This document shows positions 11,237 through 19,967 of a stretch of 64,000 nucleotides of DNA, piece after piece. Within the stretch, counting starts at the first letter, position 1. Each line of letters opens with the position of its first letter. The notes under the pieces were generated by a model. The model was not told the origin of the DNA. It saw only the letters and a list, made by a program, of their open reading frames with translations, and did not search any database. This DNA comes from Blastocladiella emersonii ATCC 22665 (lineage: Eukaryota > Blastocladiomycota > Blastocladiomycetes > Blastocladiales > Blastocladiaceae). The position numbers and the translations under genes were made by a program. The stretch is taken from the NCBI GenBank assembly GCA_025594325.1, contig JANHCV010000013.1:930001-994000 (forward strand), in the 5' to 3' direction.

Positions 11237-11438
11237 GATAACCGCTGGACGTGTGACGGAGCTGTACCGTAACTCTCAACCGTTCAACATAGAGGGGATC
11301 CGGGCGCTCAACTCGGCGTTTGATTCATCAACTGTAGCTGTCAATACTTTGGCGCTTGCTGCTATTGGCTGATGTGCTCGCCGAACCCATTTTGACGTGA
11401 TCAGCGAAAGCGTTGCAGCAGCCGCGAGAGACACGCGC

Positions 11439-11470
11439 CGCGAGACGCGACGATCAATCATGTGATGGAG
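11439..11470 (+). promoter_or_regulatory. Shared upstream element of the F-box/ankyrin-like genes, copy 1
   Basis: The block CGAGACGCGACGA followed by CAATCATGTGATGGAG lies about 95 bp before the start at 11561. An almost identical block lies at 62341-62371, 90 bp before the paralog at 62461, and a third lies at the right edge of the window. It contains an E-box-like CATGTG. Confidence 0.6.
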
Positions 11471-11560
11471 CGTGACGCCTTCGCGAGGCAAACCAAGCAA
11501 GCCACTCTGGCAAATCCGCGCCAAAGTTCGGCTCTCTCGTCCGTTCAAGAGCTAAAAACC

Positions 11561-12901
11561 ATGGAACCTGATGCAGTAGTAAATTCGCACATTGTGCAAC
11601 GGATCCCGATCGAGCTTATCGAGCAAATCCTTGTCCAGGCCGTCCACCTCGACCCGCGCGGCGTTGACCCGCTCCTGCTGCTTCGGGTCGCCCCCGGTCT
11701 ATCTCAGCTCAAGCGCGTTATCCTTCAGCACTCGGTGCATCACCGCATGTGGAGGCTTCTTAACAAGCATGACGAGACATTCCGGGAAACTCTCCTCGAC
11801 CTCCGTAGCACCCTGCGTTTGGAGGAGGACAGCGACGAAGCCACCTTCTATCTCTCTTTGGCATGCGCGAACGGCCGCACCGATCTCTTGGACGAGTGGG
11901 ACGAACTAGAGCTCGAGTTCCCGGACTCCCCGCACCTCATGGACATGGCCTCCGGTCACGGCCACATCAACGTCCTTGATTGGCTTCACGCGCATCAACT
12001 CGAGCAAAACTTTACGGAGGCGGCCATTGATATCGCCGCGATCAACAGACGCCTTGATGTCCTTGATTGGTGGGCCCGTTCCAACATTACCATTGACTAC
12101 TGGAGCCTCGGTGCATTCCAACACGCAGTCGATCACGAGGATGTTGAAGTTATCAATCGCCTTGTCAAGTTGAATTTCGAGTCCACCAGCCACGTCGACG
12201 GGTTCAGTTACAACCCGGTGATGCGCTCTGCGATTGACGACAGACGTCTCAAGGTTCTCACCGAGTGCGCCAAGTCTTTGTTCGACTATGACGATGCTCT
12301 GGACGAGACGGATTGGGCCGAGCTTGTGCGGGACGCTATGGAAAAAAAGGAGCTTGACTTTCTTTTCTGGATTTACCACCGGGTTCCCAAGAAGTACTTT
12401 GACTCTTGCAACGAGCTCGAATACAACTCCGAAACTGATTACGGGGTCAACGCCATTCAAAGTGCCGCTGACTCGGGCGATTACAACTACGACTACAACT
12501 CCGGCCAAGATGACAGCGACTTTGAAGTCGATGACCAGTACATTCCTTACTACCCTCATCAGCAGCAGCTTGCTGCACAACGCGAGCTCTCCTACAACAA
12601 ATTTTGGTTGCACATGCTTGGCTACGCGAGCAAGCACAACTGGTTTGATGTGCTCGACTGGTTCCGCTCCACTGTCCCGCAAGACCAACTCGCCTGCCCG
12701 CTTGGTTGGTCAATTGTAGAGCACGACGACAACAAGGACGCGGCGCTCGCCCGCCTTCAGTGGTGGCGCGACTCGGGCGTCCCGCTCAAGCTCGGACGCA
12801 ACCATGTTCGCTGCGCCAACGATTTTTCGCTCAAGCTTGGGTTCCATCGGATCGCGCAGTGGTGGCGGGACTCGGGTCTTGAGAGTCAGCAGCAAACGTA
12901 A
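11561..12901 (+). CDS. F-box-like/ankyrin-like repeat protein
   Basis: A 446-residue protein if it starts at the ATG at 11561, which sits in a good AACCATGG context. The longer frame from 11465 would begin inside the conserved upstream element, so I prefer the later start. The N-terminus (RIPIELIEQILVQAV) resembles an F-box helix. The middle has loose ankyrin-type units such as MASGHGHINVLDWLHAHQ and AAINRRLDVLDWWARS. The C-terminus carries two Trp-rich repeats (RLQWWRDSGVPLKLGRNHV and RIAQWWRDSG). The paralog at 62461-63768 aligns along almost the whole length. A substrate-adaptor role in ubiquitin ligation is inferred from the F-box-like start only. Confidence 0.75.
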   Translation: MEPDAVVNSHIVQRIPIELIEQILVQAVHLDPRGVDPLLLLRVAPGLSQLKRVILQHSVHHRMWRLLNKHDETFRETLLDLRSTLRLEEDSDEATFYLSLACANGRTDLLDEWDELELEFPDSPHLMDMASGHGHINVLDWLHAHQLEQNFTEAAIDIAAINRRLDVLDWWARSNITIDYWSLGAFQHAVDHEDVEVINRLVKLNFESTSHVDGFSYNPVMRSAIDDRRLKVLTECAKSLFDYDDALDETDWAELVRDAMEKKELDFLFWIYHRVPKKYFDSCNELEYNSETDYGVNAIQSAADSGDYNYDYNSGQDDSDFEVDDQYIPYYPHQQQLAAQRELSYNKFWLHMLGYASKHNWFDVLDWFRSTVPQDQLACPLGWSIVEHDDNKDAALARLQWWRDSGVPLKLGRNHVRCANDFSLKLGFHRIAQWWRDSGLESQQQT

Positions 12902-13429
12902 CGTGCGGGTTCGCTCGAGTCGGCCCAAGTGTTTTGTCATTCATAGTGAGTATATGAGTTTTTTCAATTAAACGCTTGCTCAAATCGCTTGAGCAGACGC
13001 CTTGGACGTTCTTGATATCGCCTGGACGATCAGCCGTGAAGCGCCTGGGAACCCCAACGCGGCGGGCCACACGTCGGGCGGCTGGAGCGTCCCGGTGTGT
13101 GATCGTGGGCCAGCTACACACGTTCTGGATCTTTCCCACGCTCAAGCTCGCGGTCTGGCTCGGCCGTTTGAACGTCGTTGCGGTCACCGCAAGAAGCTGC
13201 GCCAGGGCGTCCGTCAGGCACATGCAGCGTGTTGGTCCGGCGCCCCTTCCACTGCGAGCGAATCCCGTGTTAGCTTTGTGAACAAGAGTGAGCCGCGTGA
13301 GCCCAAGCATGAGACGCGTCCAATTATTACGATAAATCAGGTGACTGGCGCTTCACGTGCGGCCGGCTCTCACCGCACGCTGTGCGAATCGCGTCGCTTC
13401 GGCTCCTGCACGCTCTTTCTAGCTCACCA
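12902..13429. other. Intergenic stretch, no gene seen
   Basis: No supported gene. It contains an ACGCGT hexamer near 13316 and a CACGTG box near 13354, a pair seen upstream of several other genes in the window. Confidence 0.4.
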
Positions 13430-14500
13430 ATGAATATATCAGGAACCATGAAACTACCTGCAACCGGCGAAAGTCCAGCTGACAATGCTATTATGGTCGA
13501 CTCAGCGGAATCCCCAATCTCGTCGCCCTTGACGTGTCGCACGCTGTACCAGGGGAACCGCGTCGCAGCGTATCGGCCGTACCGGCACCTGCCCCCAGGC
13601 GACATGTTTCTCTGGCACGGTTCCAGCGTGCGGCCTGAGTTGTCCGCGTTCCTGTGCGGCTGTGGTGACCTGTCGGACCTCTCCCGGACCGTGTGCGAGG
13701 CCGCGGCCAAGGGTGCCACCGCAACGCTCTCATTCACGCTCAACAACATCCATCCCGAAGTCCTCGCACGAAACTTTCTGATACTTCATGCCATCGCCTT
13801 CGCTTCGGACGACGTACTTGACTTAGATACGCCCACGCGCTATGTCGGACAGCTCTGGTATTCGCATCTTCTCGATCCAAGCGCGCGAGAATTTTGGAAT
13901 ACTCAGCTGAGTGCCTGCATCGCGACGAACTGGGTCAAGCGCTCGGACGACTCGCCGCTGGTCATTTGCAACGAGCCGACTCAAGTCCAGTTGCGCCGCT
14001 GCTGGCGTGCTTGGCTCATTGTGGATTGGTCCGTCGACGCCTTGTTGGAAAATCGGACTGTGTATCGTCAATCGGCTTCCGCTGCAGGTCCGAATGCTAG
14101 CCAAAGTCCTTCAAACTCGGCGTCCTGCTTTATGAAACGCGTCGACGCGCAGTACCGCGGTGTACTCGAAAGCGCTCAGTCTGCGCGCACTGCGTGTTCG
14201 ATTGAGCGGCTTGCTGACTCGAGCGCTTTAACACTCGAAGGCAACGCTCAGATGGGATATGAGTCCGTCGTCAATCCGACGATGCTCTGGATCTCCATTG
14301 CCAAAGAGCCTTACTACGGCGTTGATACGAGTACATTATCCGCTCCCAACTTTTCTCAACGGAGGTGGTGCGCGAGGCCGATTCGCGCCGCTGCAACGAA
14401 CTTGCGTGGGGCGAAGGCGGACCCGGGACCGATTTCACGTGGATTCTTGAACAATTACACCGCGTTCCACATCGTACACTTTTATGCATTCTTGGCCTGA
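13430..14500 (+). CDS. DUF4470-family protein
   Basis: An uninterrupted 356-residue frame from the ATG at 13430 (an alternative is 13448). Residues about 45-125 hold the DUF4470 signature: LYQGNRVAAYRPYRHL, DMFLWHGSS, FLCGCGDLSDLSRTV and FTLNNIHPEVLARNFLILHAI. The region around ACIATNWVKR and LRRCWRAWLI matches the broken paralog at 7814-9463. NPTMLWIS near residue 285 resembles a block found in the C-terminal half of the family. The last 40 residues may be affected by an indel, because the neighbouring frame looks equally coding after about 14370. The family occurs in fungi and in dynein-assembly-factor proteins; the enzymatic role is unknown. Confidence 0.7.
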   Translation: MNISGTMKLPATGESPADNAIMVDSAESPISSPLTCRTLYQGNRVAAYRPYRHLPPGDMFLWHGSSVRPELSAFLCGCGDLSDLSRTVCEAAAKGATATLSFTLNNIHPEVLARNFLILHAIAFASDDVLDLDTPTRYVGQLWYSHLLDPSAREFWNTQLSACIATNWVKRSDDSPLVICNEPTQVQLRRCWRAWLIVDWSVDALLENRTVYRQSASAAGPNASQSPSNSASCFMKRVDAQYRGVLESAQSARTACSIERLADSSALTLEGNAQMGYESVVNPTMLWISIAKEPYYGVDTSTLSAPNFSQRRWCARPIRAAATNLRGAKADPGPISRGFLNNYTAFHIVHFYAFLA

Positions 14501-14693
14501 ATGAGTCGTCGCCCCATAACTACTGGCGCATGCTCCCGTGCGGCGCGCTCAAGAATGTCCGTCGGCTGCCCTTGCGGCAATAATCAGAATAGGCATTTGT
14601 TGCTACAATGATTTGGGTACACTAAGATGCATCGACGGCTCATAACGTTTGCGCAGCTCGATCAGGGAACAAAATCATGCGCATCATCACGGC

Positions 14694-15464
14694 TCACAAC
14701 CAGCGCGGTCGAACCGAGACTCCCAGCATGAGCTCAGCGCCCGACGCCGCGACCTGCGTGAGTCGCCGAAGCCCCGGCGCAACGAAATCGACGGCCTCGG
14801 CCGCGATCTTGAGCGCGAGCTCTTCGAGGCGCACGGGGCACTTGAACGCCGCCGCACCAGCGAGCTCGAGGCGGTACCCGATTACGCGCAGCGCGTCAAC
14901 GCCCGCGCCAACGCGGTAGTACACGGCGACCTTGTCGCCGTCAACCAAGCTCGGCGCATCGCTTAGAACCAGCGACTGCGGAACCCCGCACGCGACCAGC
15001 ATGCTGCGCAGGAACGCGTTCTGCGTCGGCTCGCGCACACGCCACGTGAACTGGACCGGAATCGTGAGCTCGGTCCCGTCGGAACGGGCGGGGATGCGTA
15101 GCTTTGCAAGAGTGCCGTTGGCGATCGCGTCCGTCGCGTTGGCTGACGGGAAGGCCCCGTATCGCACGTCGTGGAGGTCGATGGGGAACACGTTCGGGTT
15201 CGAAATTGACACGATCACGTCCCAGTTGATTGTCACGGTCGTTGGTGCCGTCGTATCAACCGAGATGGGCGAGCGCGAGAGTGGAATACGCGTTCGCACG
15301 AAGGAAACCGTAGGTTTGGACACGGTCGAAGCTAAATGGACGAGTAGCGCAACAATGAAGACGATGCCAACATTCACAAGGGTTCGCGCGTGAGAGCTCT
15401 GTCCAAGGCGGGATTGATGCGGCGCCAGCGGAATCAAGCTAAGGCCACGATCGGGTGAGACCAT
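14694..15464 (-). CDS. LEA2-like (NDR1/HIN1-type) membrane-anchored protein
   Basis: A 256-residue protein from the ATG at 15464. One transmembrane segment lies near residues 27-45 (VNVGIVFIVALLVHLAS). It is followed by a beta-rich domain with the LEA-14/LEA2 pattern: INWDVIVSISNPNVFPIDLHDV, then TLAKLRIPARSDGTELTIPVQFTW. The phrase of the type SISNPN is the usual conserved core of this fold. The fungal members are mostly vacuolar or plasma-membrane anchored proteins of unknown function. The longer frame to 15521 has no ATG. No intron was needed to keep frame. Confidence 0.65.
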   Translation of the reverse strand: MVSPDRGLSLIPLAPHQSRLGQSSHARTLVNVGIVFIVALLVHLASTVSKPTVSFVRTRIPLSRSPISVDTTAPTTVTINWDVIVSISNPNVFPIDLHDVRYGAFPSANATDAIANGTLAKLRIPARSDGTELTIPVQFTWRVREPTQNAFLRSMLVACGVPQSLVLSDAPSLVDGDKVAVYYRVGAGVDALRVIGYRLELAGAAAFKCPVRLEELALKIAAEAVDFVAPGLRRLTQVAASGAELMLGVSVRPRWL

Positions 15465-15738
15465 CGACGCGTCGCGAGTGCATCGCACAACACGCACGGA
15501 GATGTGTTGCGTCTCCCACACTTGACATGAGCTTCATGTTCGCGGTTATCATCATGTTGATTCATTGCGGGTAGTAATTTCATGCTTCGCTTGGATGGTG
15601 GATACATCGAGAGACTGTCTCATGATTGACGCGTCACGCAGCTCACAACGAAATCGCGACGCGTCTAAGAAGCCCCTCACAACCCGAACATGCTGGCATA
15701 TTCCATCAACTATTTCATCAAAATAATCGGCCCAACGA
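15465..15738. other. Intergenic stretch
   Basis: Contains two ACGCGT hexamers near 15634 and 15659 and no supported gene. The 3' side resembles the flank of the related retroelement-like ORF ending at 18541 (a shared ATCACTTGCGC run). Confidence 0.4.
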
Positions 15739-18302
15739 TCACTTGCGCCAGTTGCCGCCAAGGCTTCTCTCAGGAGCGCAAACTTTTTTTGTGACCGCCA
15801 GCGACTGCTTGGCCTGCTTTTGAGCCTTGGCGTGCTGTGCCTTGGCCTGCTGCTCCGCCTTGGCCTGCGACTGCTTCTGGACCTTGGCATCCATGCAAAT
15901 CGTGCGCGCCTTGACCTGCGCCTCGATCTCCTTGCGCTGATTGCGCCAGTAGTACAGTCGCGCCACTCTGCCAATCGTTTTCGCCAGCCCATAGTGGCCG
16001 CACTCTTGCTTCGCGTGCTGCGATTCGAAGGCAAGCGAGCGCGCTGCACCCGCAGGAACGTAAAGGCGCGCACCAAACCAGATCAGACCGTCGGCGTCAA
16101 TCGAGAAATCGGGGTGTTCGCCTGGCGCGCGCATGATCGACTGCGCGAACTCGTCGCTTGAGAGGCTGGCAAGAATCGCGGCGCGCACGGGATCGTCGAA
16201 GCTCGTCTCGCCGACTTGCTCAGGAAGCGCTTCATCGGCCGGGACCGGCGGCATAAAGTCAGCGCGGCGAGAGAGCAAGGAGGCACCCGTTGAGTTGCGG
16301 CGAACGAACCGGAACTGGATCCGCTGGAAGAAGAGCGCCCACCGCGCGTGCTGCCGCGACCTGACGTGGACGGAGCAAAACACCTTTTGCTGATCCGGGT
16401 CCGCGTGCACCTGCACGCAATGACGCGCGCCCTCGAGGTGGTGCCGCCACACCTCAAACGCGACCTTGAGTGCAAGAAGCTTCTTCTCGAGCGGCGGGTA
16501 ATCAAGCTCGGAGCCCATGAACGGACGGCGAAGAAAGCCACGGGAAGCTGCGCGTGGTCAGCGCCGAACTGCAGGAGTACACACCCAATCGCGTGGTCAG
16601 ACGTGTCCACATCAAGCATGAACGGCTTGCTAGGATCAGCGGGGACCATACACGAAACAAGCTGCGCCTTTGTGGCTTCAAACGCCGTTGATTCAGCGGC
16701 GGACCAGCGCCACGGCGTGTCGGTCCGGGTCAAGCGGTTGAGCGGCGCGACGAGCGCGAGGAAGTCGGGCACAAAGCGCTTGAAGTGACGGGCGAATCCA
16801 ACGAACGCGTCCACTTTGTCCGCCGAACGAGGCGCGGGCCAGTCGAGCACCGCGGCCGCCCGCGACGCGTCCAGCTCGACGCCTGATGCAGAGACCATGC
16901 GGCCGAGAAACTCGACGCGCGAGGCGTCCCACTCGCACAAGGCCGCGTTCGCAAAGATTTGATTCTCGTCAAGTCGTTGGAGGACCGCTTTAACCACGTC
17001 AGTATGAGCAGCTTCCGCGTCCGAATAGATAAGAATCGTTTCGTGAGACACGAGCACGCCGCGGCTGGCCAAGTCGGAAAACACGTCGCTGAGGTACTCG
17101 TTGAACAGCGCAGGCGCACTCGCACGCCCAAGCGGCGTGGCGAGCCACTCAAAGTCCGTGAACCGCGCGCTGAACGCCGGGCGCCACTTGTCGCCCTTGC
17201 GGATCCGCGGAATGTTGGAGGCGCCGCGCAAGTCAAGCTTGGTGAAGATGCGTGCGCCGTGGACACGCTTGATGAGATCTTGGAGGTGCGGCTGCGCGAG
17301 ACGCGTGGCGGTACTGGCGGCATTGAGCAAGCTAAAATCAATGTAACACGGCCGCGGGCCCAACTTCTTGGCCTCGGTTAACGTAGGCGCACCGGACAGG
17401 GCGCGTGAGAAGCGAATGAACCCGCCAGCGAGACACTGGTCGATGACTTTGTGAAGCGTCGCAACCTCGGGCTGTGAAAGCATGTAGAAAGGCACGAACA
17501 GCGTATTCGCAAACTTGGTCGGCGCTCGAGGCTTCGACGCGCTGCCGCGAGTAAGGTCGGGAAGAGCGTCGGGATGGGCATCGAGCGGAGCGATGCGCTT
17601 CGAGCGCGTCGCCTGATCAGAGCCACAGATGCAGGCGAGCGCTTCGGCAAGTTCGACACGACCTCGGCGAAGCTTCAGCTGAGCGCCAACCGAGTCCATC
17701 CAATCCAGACCGAGGACGACAGGGAACGCGAGAGTATCGGCGACATGGAACTTGACGAGAGCGCACCGGACACAAGGGGTAAACATGGCGCGGTCGGTCG
17801 TGTCTGCGCGAATGTAAGGGGTGTGCTTCCGAGCGTGCTTTTGCTGCGACTCGGTACGTGGGGACATGTGACGTCCCTCGGCAAGGATGCGCTGCGTGCC
17901 GTCGATGGCGGTGCGTAATAAGTCGTCGGTGGTGATGGAGACAATCGCAAAAGCGGTGTGCGTGACGTGCAGGTCCGCCGTGGTCACCGGTTCGAGCTCC
18001 AGCCCAGCCTGCTCAGCGAGCTCGCGGCTGATGAGGTTGAAGGAAGAACCGGTACTGAGCATCATAAGCGAGAGTGCAGGCGGAGGCGCATTGTTCAAGT
18101 GCGGGCACGCGACGGTGCCTGCGAGCAGCATGTAGTTTGTCGAGGTCACCTGTGGCTCAACAAGGGTAGGATAGGTCGCAGGCGTATTGCGGGAACTCTT
18201 TTCATTCGCTTGCATGGTCTTGTTGAATTTCATGAAGTCGCCCAAGAGCTTCGGCGCATAAGCAAAGCGGTGAGCGTTTCGATTTCGCCAGCCTTGCGCC
18301 AC
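15739..18302 (-). pseudogene. Ty3-type pol remnant with altered active sites and a Gln/Ala/Lys-rich tail
   Basis: The frame from 18302 (739 codons without a stop) parallels the intact Ty3 Pol at 24487-28347: protease region (LISRELAEQAG versus LISRRVAEQAG), reverse transcriptase (GARIFTKLDLRGASN versus GARIFTKFDLRGAYN) and RNase H (IGCVL). The protease DTG reads STG, and the RT YLDD box reads SHET, so catalysis is lost. Near 16518 the alignment moves to the next frame, which runs to 15739 through the RNase H end (KVAFEVWRHHLEGA) and the first part of the integrase zinc domain (GHYGLAKTIGRVARLYYW). It then ends in a tail rich in QAK units instead of an integrase core. No LTRs were found around it. 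The same kind of tail ends the ORF interrupted at 18752/41081, so the two may be one family. Confidence 0.75.
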
Positions 18303-18540
18303 AACGTGATCACCCTGTTACTTCACTCGGTACTTCGAGACGAAAGACAGCGACATGAACGACGCGTCACGCGTGCGACAAACAATAAGATGGTTTGGCA
18401 ACGCGTTGATGAGCCCCCGCGACCCAAAAATTTGTCGCCTTGCAAGGGTCTGCAACAGAAGCTAGAGAACTCACCCGCGCATGACTTGACGCATTTATCA
18501 TATATTCCATTCCGCTCCAGAGGCATGAGCGCCGGAATAA
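18303..18540. other. Spacer between two retroelement-related ORFs
   Basis: It begins with a run (CACCCTGTTACTTCACTCGG) that is repeated at 41513-41532 before the second, related ORF, so it is probably part of the repeat unit's leader. It contains two ACGCGT hexamers near 18362 and 18370. Confidence 0.5.
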
Positions 18541-18752
18541 TCACTTGCGCGAGTGGTCGCCCGGCTTGCTGTTGGACGACGACCCGGTTTTCTTGGCCTG
18601 CTGCCTCTGCGGCGCCTGCATTGGCGACCTGGCGTTGGCCTGCTCCTGCGCTTTGGCTTGCTGGTCCGCTTCGGCCTGCTTGGCTTGATGGGCTCTGAGG
18701 GCGCGCAAACGCGCAGCGGAGGACGCAAAGATTGTAAGAAAGCCAAGCAAGG
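18541..18752 (-). pseudogene. 3' part of a retroelement-related ORF, split by the PLV insertion
   Basis: On the minus strand this encodes the C-terminus of an ORF whose upstream part is at 41081-41326. It ends in a QAK-rich tail (QAKAQEQANARS) and the residues HSRK before the stop at 18541, resembling the tail of the pol remnant that ends at 15739. The frame crosses the 5-bp target duplication exactly in register with the right-hand part. It is clearly related to the neighbouring Ty3-type remnant by tail and leader, but the middle of the protein is shorter and not recognisable. Confidence 0.75.
18748..18752. other. Left copy of the PLV target-site duplication (CAAGG)
   Basis: CAAGG precedes the left inverted repeat and is found again at 41081-41085 directly after the right one. 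Counting it once makes the interrupted ORF continuous. Confidence 0.85.
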
Positions 18753-18778
18753 TGTCGTATCCCTTAAGGGATACGACA
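18753..18778. other. Perfect 26-bp terminal palindrome, left end
   Basis: The half-site TGTCGTATCCCTT is followed directly by its reverse complement, so the extreme end of the element is a perfect palindrome. The same palindrome closes the right end at 41055-41080. A second, imperfect palindrome with the same outer letters lies about 130 bp further in (around TGTCGCATTCCCTTAGGGA, 18906-18935). Confidence 0.9.
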
Positions 18779-19016
18779 TGGGCTGACCCACTACCACTCG
18801 GGCTGACCAATTGCTTACCCCGAGCAGTCGGCGGGCAGTCACTTGGGCTAACCACGTGAGACCCAGTTGCTTACCCCGGGTGGTTAATAATATGTCGTAT
18901 GCCATATGTCGCATTCCCTTAGGGAACACGACACGCGGGCGGAGGCCGAAGGCCGGAGGGAGAGGGGTGGCGGGCGGGTCACGTGGATCACGTGCAGATG
19001 AACGGCGCGTGGACCC

Positions 19017-19063
19017 GATCTGCGAGTCGATCTGCGAGTCGATCTGCGAGTCGATCTGCGGGC
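19017..19063 (+). repeat. Four 12-bp tandem units in the left TIR
   Basis: GATCTGCGAGTC is repeated three times and followed by a fourth partial unit, GATCTGCGGG. The mirrored copy is at 40770-40816. Confidence 0.9.
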
Positions 19064-19291
19064 AAGTCCCCGAGCCCGTCCCTGACCAACCGCTCGGGCT
19101 GACCATTGCTTACCCCGGGTGGTGGGCGGGGGGCGGCGAGCGAAGCGAGACAAAGAGCAGCGCAGCTGCGGCTACCCACTGTGCGGATCCCTGGTCTGGT
19201 CCCTGAGCACAGCTGAGAGTCCATCTGTGAGCAGTCAACGATCAGTCTGTGAGCCAGTCCCTGACCACCTGCCGCAAGCAACAGCTATGAA

Positions 19292-19390
19292 CCTATCACC
19301 GCGCCGCATCCCCTTGTCCATCATTTTGCCCCATGGTGTATAAGTACATAGACGGTTTTGATGGACAAGGGGATGTGCCACGGTGATAGG
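19292..19390. promoter_or_regulatory. Hairpin/TATA module A in the left TIR
   Basis: Nested inverted repeats: outer CCTATCACCG with CGGTGATAGG, inner CATCCCCTTGTCCATCA with its reverse complement, and a loop containing GGTGTATAAGTAC. The module recurs at 19503-19601 and mirrored at 40232-40330 and 40443-40541. A TATA-like core inside a strong hairpin suggests either a promoter or a replication/packaging signal; neither is proven. Confidence 0.6.
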
Positions 19391-19502
19391 TCTCTGGTTT
19401 GGGAGTGAAGGGAGAGAGCGAATAGCTGCGAGCTGTCTGAGAGTTGATCTGTGGAAGTCCGAGAGCTGTCCCTGACCACCTGCCGCGAGCAACAGCTATG
19501 AA

Positions 19503-19601
19503 CCTATCACCGCGCCGCATCCCCTTGTCCATCATTTTGCCCCATGGTGTATAAGTACATAGACGGTTTTGATGGACAAGGGGATGTGCCACGGTGATAG
19601 G
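19503..19601. promoter_or_regulatory. Hairpin/TATA module B in the left TIR
   Basis: Second direct copy of the module, 211 bp from the first. The flanking GCAACAGCTATGAA and GTCTCTGGTTTGGGAGTGA are repeated too, so the duplicated unit is longer than the hairpin. Confidence 0.6.
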
Positions 19602-19899
19602 TCTCTGGTTTGGGAGTGAGAGAGAAGGGCGAACAGCAGCGAACAGCAGTTGACTCGTTTACGGAACAGGTCGGGGAGCAGGTCATGGACACAGGCGGTC
19701 GTGGGGTGTCTTAGAGCTTGTCGTCGTCCAGGTTCAGCGTAAAGGTCGGGGACTGCTGCGGGGTGGTTGTCCAGGTGTCTGTCCATGGACAGGTCAGTGG
19801 ACACTTGTCCAGCTTGCCAGTGAGCTGTGTGGCTGGTGAACTGACCAACTGTGTGGCTGGTGAACTGACCAACGCGTGGCTGGGGAATTAGCGCTATCC

Positions 19900-19967
19900 C
19901 TTGCCCTATAAGAACCCCCCACCGCCCCCCTCCCCAGACCTGCTCTCCACCACCCACAACAGAAGCC
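19900..19967 (+). promoter_or_regulatory. Putative promoter just inside the left TIR
   Basis: CCTATAAGAACC at about 19907-19918 is followed by a C-rich stretch and the ATG at 19968. The order TATA, C-rich leader, ATG suggests a promoter for the repeat-containing frame downstream. Confidence 0.35.

Larger units (their letters stand above)
18753..19774 (+). repeat. Left terminal inverted repeat, 1,022 bp
   Basis: It pairs with 40059-41080 at near identity; one difference noticed is at 19750 versus the mirrored base. It starts TGTCGTATCCC. Inside are a 26-bp end palindrome, three TTGCTTACCCCG words, four 12-bp GATCTGCGAGTC-type units, and two hairpin modules. Its inner 64 bp are a copy of the 3' end of the helicase gene. 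Confidence 0.95.

Noticed and set aside
19286-19605. CRISPR-like array of repeats in the TIR
   Set aside because: Only two copies per TIR, each a hairpin with TATA-like loop, in a eukaryotic context with no cas genes.
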